This document shows positions 25,875 through 39,237 of a DNA stretch of 64,000 bases, piece by piece. A program made the position numbers and the translations under genes. Location of the stretch: the NCBI GenBank assembly GCA_038501785.1, contig JBAMJR010000040.1:5992501-6056500 (forward strand). Reading direction: 5' to 3'. The DNA is from Myoxocephalus aenaeus. Its lineage: Eukaryota > Chordata > Actinopteri > Perciformes > Cottidae. How positions within the stretch are numbered: the first letter of the stretch is position 1; each line of letters begins with the position of its first letter. Under the pieces are notes generated by a model. The model was not told the DNA's origin. It did no database searches and saw only the letters and a program-made list of their open reading frames with translations.

Positions 25875-28124
25875 GCATGTGTGGACCACTTTTTTTTTTT
25901 TCTCTCGTCTGGTCGTCGTTGCCATTTTCAAAGTCTGTGGCTGGGTGACATTTTGAAAATGTGCCCTCTGAACAGGATGTTCTCGCATGTTTGCTGACCG
26001 GCCTGGCAAGAGTTCAATAGCGTGTCTGCAAAAACGTTTGTTTGGTACATTTCCTCCCCATTACAAAAACCTGCCCTTGACCGATATTTTATTTCACCTT
26101 TCATAGAATGACTCTGGGTTCTGCCAGACTATAATTAAAATATAGGTTGAGATTATTATTTTTCTTTCTCTATAGGTCTGACTGTCACATAATGGGCTCC
26201 ACGGTAACCCAGCGTCCCCAATAACCCCACTTTCTATCAGGCTTGTTTTTGTCTCTAACTGCTGCCATACAGGTGTTTTACAAACACAGGACTTTAGAGC
26301 CAGGCCGGCTGTGTGGCCTTTCTCGCAGATGTGCAGAATAAAAATTATAAAAACACAAAAATGTGAGAAGACTTATCAATTGCTTGACAGCATCAAGCAA
26401 ATGATCGCAGAGGAAGTAATTTATCAAACATTCACTGCTTCTCAGATGTGAGGTTGTATATATCGCTGTAATTTGAACATCTTTGGCTTTCAGTCGGACA
26501 GTAGGAACTGTTTAAAGATGTCAACTCAAGTTGTTTTATGCACATTTTGTAGATTAGATAATGGCTTTATAAGATACTTCAGAGATACATCAATAATGAA
26601 GGTAAGTAATAGCTTCAGCTGGGGTTTATATTTTCAAAGAATAGTGAGGATAATGCCAAAGAATACCCAACGGCGGTGAAAATGTTCTCAATGTCACTGG
26701 AACCTGTCGCATTTTGCCGGTGGATAACAGTGGAGGGCTTCACTCGGTCGCACCAGCATGTCATTGCCATTGTTATTCATTTCAGAAGTGTTGTTAGTCA
26801 GCGCTATTAGAATCCTAACAAACCCGACTGAAGTTGTCAACAGGACCTCTCTGCATAATCTGTCTGTTGTCGGCGCTCTGGAATAACCCCTTAATATGAG
26901 AACGCGTTCTCATCTTCGCTCACATGATTTGAGTGACACAATCAAACATCAGAGGTCACTGTTGTGCTTCAATTGCACTTTTAATAAAACAGACATTTCA
27001 TCCTCACAACAGCAATGTCTGGACGGAGAGGACGAGGAGGAGGAGGAGGGGGTGGCTGGGTGAGGGTTCCCTCTGCTGATAGGCTGGTTGCTCCTGATAA
27101 GTGAGAGGGAATTGGATAAAGAAAATTGAACTGTGCTGTTGAGCACAGTGTGGGGAAGATGGAGGGGCTGTGTGTGTGTGTGTGTGTGGGGAACTCATCT
27201 TGGCTGGCATTTATTTCTCCTCCTGTGTCGACTAAATGAATGATAATATAGCAAAGAGAACCCCCGACCACAACCGCACACGCTCCCCTCCCCCTCACAT
27301 ATTTACAGGAAAAATTAATACATTCAATTAATTCACTAAGTAACAAAGCTAATTAATCTGTGTTTTTTTAGCAGAAATCACATGGTTTCACATCCAGTTT
27401 TCAAACAGACTCGTCTTTCCGTTCCATTCCTACAGTCTCTAACCACACAGTCCCATCGTTAGGTTTTCTATTGACAAAGGACTCACACAAAAAATCCCCC
27501 CACGCTCCCCTTTTTTTTAAAGACTGTTAAATCCCTTTTGCCTATATTTATAACTATTTACAGAAGCAGCGATCTAACTATCACAAAAACCTGCCCACCC
27601 ACCAGTCTCGTTCGCCCCTCCCCACGTCAACAAAGTCCAACTCCCACCCGATAGTGAAAAAAAGGAAAAAGATTTCATGACACCCGTCTTGCTGCCCCGT
27701 ACCATACGCTGCCCACATCTTACCCTGTTCTAAAAGAGCATGCCAAGTTTAACAATGAACACAGAAAATGTCTCTATACAGAAAAAACACCCTTAAAAAT
27801 GTTTTTTTTCTTCTTCCTCCTCCCACAATGATGGACATGGACATCAGACAAGATTTCAGTGGCAACAAATCATTGTCATCTTGCTCCATTTTGGGATTTT
27901 TTTTTTTAAGAGCTGACAGGGACTGGGTTTAGTCATACGAAAGTCCTGTCATGGGGGTTTAAGGGGGCCATGTTATGAATCGTGGGAGGGCAGTTTTCCA
28001 GGGTCTCTGAGGCAACAGTTGGCCAGGGGGCAGTTTGGGAAGAGATAAGGGGTTTTGGAGAGGAGGAAGGGTATCAAGGGGGAAGGGGTCTAGGGTATTT
28101 TCATCATTATTTTGTGTTTTAGAG
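25875..28124. other. Convergent intergenic region and presumed 3' UTR of tmem240
   Basis: No coding exon was recognised. The atad3 and tmem240 genes converge here. The portion from about 27200 to 28124 is the likely tmem240 3' UTR: tttatt at 27211-27216 reads AATAAA on the minus strand. A short GT run lies at 27172-27187. Confidence 0.45.
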
Positions 28125-30756
28125 TCAGAGGTGGCGGGGACTAGGGTGGCCGTTGTGGTAGAGCTTCTGCTTGATGTGGACCATGTTGCCGCTGGAGTCT
28201 TCCAGCTGTCTGAGCTGTGCTCGGCGACGGAGGTCTCGTAGGTTGCAGAATTGGGGCAGCCATGACCAGGACGGTGTATCTGGAGGGAAGAGAAGAGGAG
28301 GCAGGTGTTAAAGTGTGTGACCAATCGGTGAAATTGTCCTTTTCTCAAACACTAGACATTCTGGTCTGTATCCACATCTGATCGATGCAATAACCCCCTG
28401 ATGGATGTGCCCCTTCAATTTGTCGACCGATGGAAGCTGGTATCTTGAGGTTTTCTAAATGCAAAGAGCGTGGAATCACAGAGTACCTCACAATTGGATA
28501 CTATCAAAGTTACATATGTGATTAAATGGAAATAAAATAAAACATCCATGAGCCTAAAGAATGTTCCATTATCAAGTAAAAAAAAAATGCATTAATTGAA
28601 GCCTAGAAGTTGTTGGCGACGTCTTTGATCAATCTCTATCAATTGTTTTTCAACAACATCACACACAAAAATATGATACTGAAGCCATACACTGTAGAAG
28701 GACCTCGCATACGGCCTTGAACAATGTGTACCAAAGTGAGTCCAAGCACTTTTTAAGCTGATTTTTTGGGCACTTTGCCTTCAATCGATGGGTGACAGAG
28801 ACGGAGAGGAAACATGAAGAGTAAGATGGGGGGGTGTAACAAAGGTCCCGTGCAGAATTGAAATGGGGCAGTGTGCCTTAATATTACTATATCATGGCTA
28901 TACCAGGAGTATGAGCATTTAAAAAATTAAAAAATAAACACATTCTGCAACATTAACACCTGCCAAAAATTCCAATGACGAACAGACACAAACTGGCCAA
29001 AGAGTGAACTGCCAGAGTCGAACACTTCAAATGCTCGCAGGAGAAGCAGGAAGCGCCTCTGCATCAGTGATGCAACGCAAAGCGAGTATCGATGTTTTGT
29101 CGTAATCGCATGTCGCAGTCCCAATATTGATTACTTCCTTCTCTGCTCCCCTTCTTTACTTGCAAAGTATACACGGCTCGTGTATACGTGTGGTTATTGT
29201 GAGGCAACGTCGTCTCGCTTTTGTTGCTATGCAGGCTTTCGAGGACGACTCAGCCAGACGGACACGTTCGTGAGATCAAGACACACAATGGTGTAAAATC
29301 CCTCTTAGCCTGGTTTTCAGGCTCCAAATCCAGTTAGAGGACACATCAACAACAAGCGGCACAGAGGGCTGATCTCCGTGCTGGGAACTGTCCTTTTTGG
29401 ATGCTGATGAAAATGAGTCTATAAGCGCCTCTTTCACACTCATTTTCTACAGTAATATTGTATGATTCAAGGACTATGCTGATATTGGCTTTCTATTTAA
29501 ACACAATATACTGTCTTGTCATTTTGTCCATCTCTGATGCCTTTGTTCTTCTTCTCCCATACTCAGTTTCAGCTGACCCTAAATTACTATTCTGACATTT
29601 TAAACCAAACCCCAAAATGGTCTTCCGTACAATACCAAGGCCGGAAATGCCCCACAATCGGATTACTGGAAAAAGCTGATGGTTTATTATGTCTTTCGGC
29701 CATCTGGCTTCATCATATCTGTGACAACTTTTAATTTGAGCTTTTTGCAGCGAGGGCAGAATGACAGAGACAGGACATTGAGGTATTGGATGAGAACGGT
29801 AACTGGCAAGTTACCGTTACGGTGTTGCAACGGTGTTGCCCTTGATTTTATACATTTTTCTTTCAAATTTGTGTTTGGGCTCTTGCACATGTGTGACTGT
29901 ACCCGGGTGTAATTTCTGTCTAGTCACAGGGATTGTCTTTTTTTACAGGTGAGATTCTGGCCGAGGTGCCGAATTCATCTACCTGTCTTTGTCCAATTAG
30001 CAGCCGACAAAGCGGGAGAGGTGTGTAACATGAAGAGGGGAATGGTTCGTGCCTGTCGGGTTATAAACTGGAGCTGGCGAGGCGGAGCGAGGTCCACAGA
30101 GACAGTAGAGCGAGAGGGAGAGAGAGGGGAGAGCCCCAGACAGCAAAGCCAGTATAGCAAATGGCCCTGCTAGAGGATGAGCGAGAGGAGGAGGTGGTGG
30201 TGGAGTTGGGGAAGTGGGGTGAGGCGTTGGGTGGAGGGGAGGTGGGGAGGGAGGGAGAGAGAGTGAGTTATTTATAGCTGTGAATGGGTATGCTGTCCAC
30301 AAGGACTGCTCTGAAGGGTATCCAAAGAAAAAGGGGGCAACAAAGACAGGTTTATCTCATTTGAATAAAAGGATAGGGATGGAGTCGGCAGAAATGGTAA
30401 TGCGAGGCAGAAAATGGGAGGCGAAAGGCATAATTGTTATGCTCTTTTAGAGGAGAGGGGAGGGAGATCCCCCATCTTATCTTCAGCTTATTGCTGAATG
30501 CCAAGTCATCATTTTCTTTCTTTTTTTAAAGATAGTTTTTGTGTTTCTCTCCCACCAGTGTCTTTGCACTAAAGAGACTGGTGGTATCAGATGTTTGCAG
30601 CGCATCGACGATAAGATGAAGAAGAGGTAGGTAGTTGCAGTGGGAAGCGTTGTAAAGGAAATGGCCAGTAGATTCAATAAGTGGAGAGGGAGGAGCATGA
30701 GATGGAATTAGGAGGGGGGGGGGGGGGCAACGAGAATCAATGTGCATCTCAATGCA

Positions 30757-30793
<37 letters not shown>

Positions 30794-30909
30794 TGTTTCT
30801 CACTTGCCATTCCAGCTGCTCTCTCTCTCGTTCTATTTATAGCTCTGGAGGAGAGTGTGTGTGTGTCAGTGGGGGTGGGGATGTGACAGCATCTCCATCC
30901 TGCACCCCC

Positions 30910-30965
<56 letters not shown>

Positions 30966-33900
30966 GCTCTGTCAGCCTCACCTTCACTCCTCATCTTGGG
31001 GAGGCTAAACGAGTCCGACCTAGCATCAACGTCACAGTCGACATACACACACACAGAAGAAAGGGGCATTCCCTCCGAGCACAAAAGAAGAACCAGCCTA
31101 TACCCCGCTTTATAACTGCTGCCAATGAATATGGATGCTCCCTCCTCTCTGGGTGTGTTTTTTTGATGATGCATTTTACACTGTGGTACTCGCTGCTGCA
31201 GAACCTTCCACACCTCTGAGCGAAGCAGCACCCCGCAACGATCACAGCTCATTCAATTCAAGCCCCTCGGCAGCTCGTTAAAACATCCAAATATAACATG
31301 GTATTTTCTATCCGAAAAACAAAACTTATTGCTAACAAAATAACGCAACTGTTTGTTTTAACATGGCTTCATCCTGCCCAAGAAGCTTTTCAATGGCAGC
31401 TCCAAGTATCCAGGCCACATATCACTATACTTTATCCTTATCCTGAGGATCCAGGCCATCTCCACAACGCAGGCCTGGCCCGACAGTGAGCTCAGACAGG
31501 ATATTCAACCTCCAAATCCTATTTTTAAAATAGCCTTGTTGCAATATTCAGTATCTTCACATCTAGCGTATTTGTGCCAAAAGAATCCAAAAACCTAGTT
31601 CGCGGTTCCCAGCCCTCCCCCCCTCGAGTTTGATCCTGGCTGGGTGGAAAAGCCTGTGAAACCGCCGTGATCGTGAGAAACTGAAACACCGTAATCCAGG
31701 ATGCTAATACTCAGCTCATCAGCGAACATCTTGCCAGTGCACAGAGATGAATCCTCTGCGTCGTCTCTTCAGCCGAGATCCAGACTACGGGGGATTTCAT
31801 GATCTCGCACGTGTGTCACATATCTGCTCGGCTGCAAGCCTTTTATGTCTTTGCTCGTTGTCCGTGCAACCCACGCAGGCCAAATGGCGGCAAACCGAAC
31901 GCCAGCAAACCGAACGCCACATGTTTTTTCTGGCGCACTCCCCTTCTCCTACTTCAATAGCATGCATCTATCATCTGTCAGGGGGAGATGGTAAGATACA
32001 TTTTACAATAATTATAAATAATAATAATTATCACACTTTTAGTTGGTTTTTAAACACACGGTATTTAGGAATGTGGCTTTCACGACCGCGCAGCAGGTGG
32101 TGGGAGTAAAGTCATTTATCAATCGCTGTTTTTCGAGCCCGGTTCAAACCCGGTCTCGGTAACTCTTGTGTGTGTGTCTTCTTATATGTATTGTATTGGT
32201 TATCACACCGATGGCCAGATATTCTCATGACACAACACATTTTCATCTAGCACACTAATTCACGTTAGCTTTAGCGAAATGTGAACTGACAAGCTGTGCA
32301 CTATCCACACCAAGACATTTTATATATCTATCTGTGGCTTTCAGCAAACCCGGAAATATAATCCATACATTACACATCACATATAGCTGTAAATTCATGC
32401 TATCTTCTTATTCTCATAGACTAAAGCAGGAAAAATCCATACAAACTGGCAGAGAGTTTTCGGACCAGAGATGAAACGAGGACCCTCTCGCTGTGATGTG
32501 ACAGTTTGACAGTGCTAACCACTGAACCACAGCGCAGACCCAGTGTTCTCAATGGCCGAGCTTGACACGCAGACATTTCCAGGATACAATGTTAGCCTTG
32601 AGGCTAAAGTAATATTGTTAGTTGAGTTAAAGGCCCTGCATGGCCGTCGTAAACCCGTACACGTGATTTTAGGCAGATTAGGTCTCTTTTCAGGATTGTA
32701 CGGCCCTGCACAGAATGCGCAGGTTGCTGTTGGCTTCGTTGAGTAGGACTAATACACTTTATCGGCACGCTACTGGTTTGTGCTGGTAGGGTGTGATATA
32801 GGAGTTTGATTAGGCATTCGATTGGCAACTCCCACTTTGACTTTAATTGTCTGTGCTTCAAGAAAACAAAATACCATGTGTACCAATGGCATTGTGAACA
32901 ATACAGACAAAAAAAACCCACCATATTTCACATGTATCATACATGCATCATACCTGCTGCCTTATATGCAGCATGCACTCCATTTAAGCAGGTTTTCCCC
33001 CACCTTTGCCAAGGGGGCACAGTCATTTTTTAAATCATGAAGTTTGGTGGCATCAGGTAAACTCCATTTCAGCTCCACCTACCTATGACCTGAGCAGCCA
33101 GAACAATTAGAAACACCTGTGTGAGTGTGCAGGGCCTTTAGACATCACTGTGCCACAGAAAAATGCTGTTTTTTCACGGATAGTTTTTTTGCCGCAACAG
33201 TAGAACAAAAGCACAGGTGTAAATAATGAAATCAACGAGGGCTGAGTTCCATTTAGCTGCTTCAATTTCGGCATCCTGGTAGTGTGTATACTTGCTCACG
33301 GTCACACGGTCCGGACTAACTGGGACACTTGGACAGAGCAGAGCTATCGTTAGCGTTATTGGTGACACCTGGGCTTTTCCTACTGCCAACATGTTTTCTG
33401 TGAAAAAGGCCTATAACACACATGAACATTTTCCTGACCAAAGCAAGGGCCCAAAAATCTATTTGCTTTCAGCACGAATGGATAAACACATCCAAAGCCT
33501 GCTCCCCATTTCCAATGCAAGTTTTTCCTTGTTCAGCCTTCGTGAAAATAGATCAAAACAGGTTTCCATAATAAGTATTGGATTTCTGTGGGATTATTGA
33601 AAGAATAGTTTGACATTTTGGGACATATGCGTATTAGTTTTTTTTCCTGAACTTTATATGAGAAATAATCCCATTCTCATGTCTGTGCATTAACTATGGA
33701 GTTAGAGCCAGCAAGAGTTATGACAAACTGCTGGCATGGCTGAAATACACCAACCGGCACTTTTTAAGCTTTGTTTTATTTACACGTTGTCTCTTTTATT
33801 CAATGTGTACATACACCGAATAAAAAAAAAGAAAGACAAGTTGGTGGTTTTATAGTTACGTGCTGGAAGTTTTTCCCGGCTAGGGACAGGGAAATCACTG

Positions 33901-36900
33901 CGCCTGAAATAATCACCTTAGTTCTCCTCGACTTTATAGCTCAGCCTTTGACGGAGTGGACCACTATTCTCTGAAATCTACGTGGTGCAAGATGATACCT
34001 GATAAAACACATTTCTTCTATTGAAAGAAGGCTCCGCTCTCTTGTGGCGATGTCTCGCTCATAAGAAGTGCTGATGTCCAAACAATTTTGAAAAAAAATG
34101 TATAAGGCTCAAAATAAGAGATCCGAACAATCCCCCCCTCCTTGCTCCTCTACTATTCCTATTAATCATTTTATGTATAATCTGCTCATAAACAAACATG
34201 AAGGTGAAAGCCCATAATCCCAGGTCTGTCTTCAAATAGAAGTGGTGTAATTGTGTTTTATTTAACTAGGGCACATCCTTAAGACAATTTAATTTTTACT
34301 TAATTTGCAGTCCTGGAGAAGGTCATCATGCTTGTGTCCCCTCCAAGCTTGATTGTTCTAACACACTGAAATATCAACACACTACAGTTAATTCAGAATG
34401 CTGCTCCCAGGCTAATCACGCTCTCCAAGACGAGTGACCACATTACCTAAACCCTTCACAGACTGCCCGTCAGTTGTAGAATTGATTTTACGGTTTTAAG
34501 TCCGCCTTATTTGTGGGATTTTTGAACCCCCAAGTGAACCTGATTGCTGCTTGAGATCCTCTTTCGGGGCTCTTCTGGTGAGTCTTTCCTCATCCCCATG
34601 TGAAACCTATGTTTGCCTTCCGGGCCCCTCGGCTGTTGAAGTCCATGCCAAAAGTTAGTGTCCTCTTTGAAATCCTTACCCATTCTTCTATCTTTTATTG
34701 ACAATGTCTTTCCATAATTTTATGGAAAGGTTTTTGAGAGTATCACAAATGCCACGATCACGAATATGAATTTAGGGAATTGCCCGTTAGCTAACTTGTA
34801 TCCTGCAAAGCTGTTCTTTTAGTCTTCTCATTGAGGTTCGACTCAACCTAATGTTAATTAGGGGTTACATCATCTTCGTTATTTCCACTTTTCCCTTGAC
34901 TGCATTGCTTTGCTCTTTTAGTCTTGCCGTAGGCCCAAAGAGACCCTTAGAGGTTTACCTTAGCATAATACAATGGTGCACGGAAGCTCAGGTAAGCAGA
35001 GGTCGTTTTGTCAGACCTGGCTTGAAACTCTGATATTCAATCCAAACCGTTGCTGAAATGTGATCTAACCAAACATGCTGAGAAGTCAATTTGTTTGCTG
35101 CCACAAGGACATCAACTAGTCTGTTTGGTTCAATGTTAACACAAAATTTTAGCTAACGGGCTAAAACTAATTTGTTAGAGCATAGCAATATGCTGTAGTG
35201 CAGTGATGACACTACTGTAAGGCCTCAAAATTAACTTGACAATGACGTATTCAAGTTAACATCTGTAGGGAATTTAATGTTAATCAGCAGTTTAATCTTT
35301 TTGTTGGCTTAGATTTGGGTTTTGTTTATCGTCTCTATAGAGTCGTTGCTTTTAACATCATATTCTCTATCCGGTATTTGTATTAAATTACATTTTTGAG
35401 AGTGTATCACAGCAGCAGCTCTTATTAAGATATGATTTATTTTGTATTCGGTCATTATCCTGTAAATAATGAGTTTCACATATTCAGAACATAATTAAAC
35501 CTAATGATGGTGCTCTCGCGTTAGCCTTTGACTGCTGCTGTTTCCTGGAAACAAATCAAGAGGATTTTTTTTTTGTGAAATGAGGTTTGAGGTGCTTTGG
35601 CTGTCCCATGCAGAAGACAACCATTTAAATTGAGTTTCACCTCAGCCGGTAGCCTTCGTCTGACTCATCACACAGTTGGACGGTTTTAGCTGTGATTTTC
35701 CAAGAGGTCGCAGTGCACTGAGAAAATAAATCCAGTGAGGAGAGCCAAAAATGGACTAAGCAATGGGGGGAGGTCATTTGCCAGAGCCAAACCAACTGCA
35801 GTGTTAATCTGGCCAATGCCAGCACATGCAGAAGATATACATGATGGATAGATACAGATGCACAAATCCTGCTTTTAAACCATACTTTGTATCACCTGGC
35901 AAATTAAGATTTTATGACAATTTAGGGTTCGCTGAGCTCTTGTTTGAGTTGTGTTCATGTGTGTCTGCAGTAGACAGTGTCCATTTTACCGTAGTAGCGG
36001 CTCGCCCTCCAGGCCCTGACGGCACAGTGTAGGACTCCGTCCAGCCACAGCAGCAGCCAGCTAATGCAGAAGCCCAGCAGCAGCCCCAGCATCAAGTCCA
36101 TCTCCTGCTTGGTCACACTGTCGCTCACAAAGTAGTTCTCTGACGAGTCCACCAAGGAATGGTCCCCATCATATGGGATTACATAGTGGACATGATGCCT
36201 GGGAGAGAGGGGGCAGACAGATGAAGGTGATGGGAAGTATTAGCCAACATATAATCTTATGAATCAAAGATACACATTAACATTTCTTATCACATAGACA
36301 TACAGATGGCCGTTAAATTAAAGGAAAAAGCTGCTGGGCTACCAGAACGATTTCAATGCTGCTCGGCATATACTGTATATTCTGTTGAGCTCTACTGGAG
36401 GGACGAACACCATTCTTCTCAGTTAGTGGTTTGATGATGATGGTGAAGAGTGCTGTGTAACATGTTGCTCCAAATCCTCCCATAGGCATACAGTTGGGTT
36501 GAGATCTGGTAACTGTGAAGGCCATTGAGTTTGTTATGTCGGTGGAACGGTTTACCCTATATATGGTGTTTTTATATTCTATATACCATCCTAACGTGAT
36601 ATCCAGGGATTTACTTTTCTGAATTTTAAGCAAATTGCACTAATCTACCCTTTGCTGGGAACCCCCTTGAAGCCCTCTCAAGGACCCTTGGGTGTCTCCA
36701 GGCTGCACTTTAGTGCAGCTGTGGCTGAAAAAGTTTAAGGAGACTTTTGCTCATGGCCTGAAATAAGAATAAGCAAACACTCCACTATCTCCTTCAGAGA
36801 CTACTGTTGAGGGGCTTTTAAGAAAGGCATTTACTCCAATATCCTATGGCAATACCTGCTCAGTAAAATCCTTTCTGGATTAACTACATTTTGTCAAGAC

Positions 36901-39142
36901 AAATACATCATCCAAAATGCATTAAGTTTGCAATACGGTTCTTGAGATACCTCATAACGATCAATTATTTCTGTCAAAGGGCTTCTTCATTTTGTAAAAT
37001 TATTCTAGATCCAAACCGAGTTCTTACTAGATAGCCTCTTTGAATTTGTTGAAAGTTGGAGACATTAAAGGACTCAATATAAATCCAATTGTATTGTGTT
37101 TTCCACAAATCCACAGGGTGTGTGATTGCTCCTAACCAGATGTTCACATCTCACAGGACAAGAAAGAGGGGGAAATTATGGAAATGTCACGCTGATAGAA
37201 TGCAAATTAAAAAGACAACTGATGTTTATAGTGAAGGCATCACTCTGTTGCATTGCAGCTTGGGGAGAATATGCATGATAACACACTAAATATATCACTG
37301 CATATCAACAGCTACTGATCCAGACCCTCACATTCACACATCGCTATATTGTCCAGAACTGACTATACTTTTACTATAATTTTAACACAGTTGTCTGACA
37401 AACTCTGCGAGCGAAAACAGTGGGAGCTGAGAGATTTAACTGCTGGAAGACACACCTTTGCGCGCACACTTTGGGAACACCTCATTGATAACAGGCTTGA
37501 ACTGATGCCGTATTTAATAAATGTCTGCTTCTCTTATCTCTGAATGATATAAGACATAATTAATGAAAGCATGATTAACGCCCAGTGTCTAATGTGTCTT
37601 TGCTGGCAGTTCTAAGATGCACTGGAAGTTTTTACAGCTTACAGATGTTTCTGACTTGTCTGCTGGTAAAATGAGGGAGAAGTAATAAATGTTCACCCTA
37701 TAACTTCTTTTAACAGTAAACCCTCCATTGGCAGAGAATCTCTGGGAAGTGCAGTGCAGAAACACCCACAGCACTTAGTACTGAATATAGGGAGGAAAAC
37801 CCTGATCTTAAGTATTGTATTGAAGAAGTAGTGGGGCCACACGGGGGATCAAACTCCCTGTCGAACCTAGCTGACTCGAGTCTGAGAGCTACTGAGGTCC
37901 ATTAATGCAAAAACATTCAACAAACAAAGCTATGCTATACGTGCAAAGATACGCCCAAATCTTCTAGGGTTCTTTCTTTGCCCTGAAGAATAAAGGATTG
38001 TGTTATGTTGCCTGCATGAAACTGAATTGAGTCCTGTTCACCATCACCCTGCAACCACTGTGTTTGTGTCTTCTTAGTATGAAAATTGAGTTTTTCTGTA
38101 AGACTTAGATCCTCTTAGGACAACTACCATGCAGCCCCTCACAACAGTGTGACACCAATCACCAAGAGGCTCCCAAAAAAACAGACTTGGTTCACCCTCT
38201 CCCCTGCCACAGAGCCAGTTCCTTGGCCCGTCAGAGAAGCTACAACTACATCCAAGTCAGAGCACGGAGGCTGCCAAATAAAATGACACCCGGCATCCTC
38301 GAGCCTGATAAGGTGACTGCCGTGGGCGTCCTGACATCTCCACGTCCAACAGGTGGGAGTCATTACATTACATTTCATTTAGCTGACGCTTTTATCCAAA
38401 GCGACTTACATTTTTGCTCTATACACCGTAGACACAGCAACGAGGAACAATTAGGGGTTAAGTGTCTTGCTCAGGGACACGTCGACGTGTGAGCTATGGG
38501 GGGACTGGGGATCGAGCCGGCTACCTTGTGGTTGCGGGACGACCACTCATCCCCCTGAGCTACAGCCGCCCCCAGTCAGGCACGTGAAAAACCCCAGGCT
38601 CGGGTCAGCTCTATTCATCCACACACCCCGCTCTTTCTGCAGTTGGCGTGAAAACACAGATGACATGGTTCTCATTCAGGAAGGTTTCCAGGTCAGGCAA
38701 AGACACTGTGTGGGTTTGGTCATCTGGAAACTACCAGGAAGGGGCAAAGATTTGACTGTGCATAACGTCCGATCCTTGGCTTACTTGTGCTGGCGAAATA
38801 CAAATATAAATGACAAATCAGTGCTTAATTAATTGCAGCTGATAATTAACTAGACTTGTTTACCCTTCATTGCATACATAACCACGCCCCCTTCGGCAGT
38901 AGCAAGGATGACATGGTTGTCAAAATATTACAAAATAAGACCTCAGTTATACATCATCTTGTCACTCAAATCCTGGCTGCAAACATATTTGTTTGACTTG
39001 ACCAGTCTGTGTATATCACATCCCATCCATCAATGTGCGCGAGAGGCCTTTCCAAACTTTCCGTCAGATTATCCCTCTCTGACAGGCACACAGAGAGAAC
39101 ACCTGATGATGACCCACTTCTGAATTTATAGGCTAAAATAAA

Positions 39143-39237
<95 letters not shown>

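Larger units (their letters stand above)
28280..35989. other. tmem240 intron 3
   Basis: No exon was recognised inside. It contains an opposed GT/AC microsatellite pair (30759-30964), a decayed tRNA-like SINE trace (about 32450-32540), a fish dispersed repeat (about 33600-33910) and a decayed LINE fragment (about 34300-34720), listed separately. G-rich tracts occur around 30180-30260. Confidence 0.6.

Noticed and set aside
30742..31252. Frames rich in CVCVCV or THTHTH
   Set aside because: They are translations of GT/AC microsatellites. The same applies around 19000, 39150, 52500 and 56220.
32090..32165. B-box-like ggttcaaacc as a tRNA gene
   Set aside because: No matching A box, acceptor stem or cloverleaf could be folded. 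It is more likely a SINE trace or chance.
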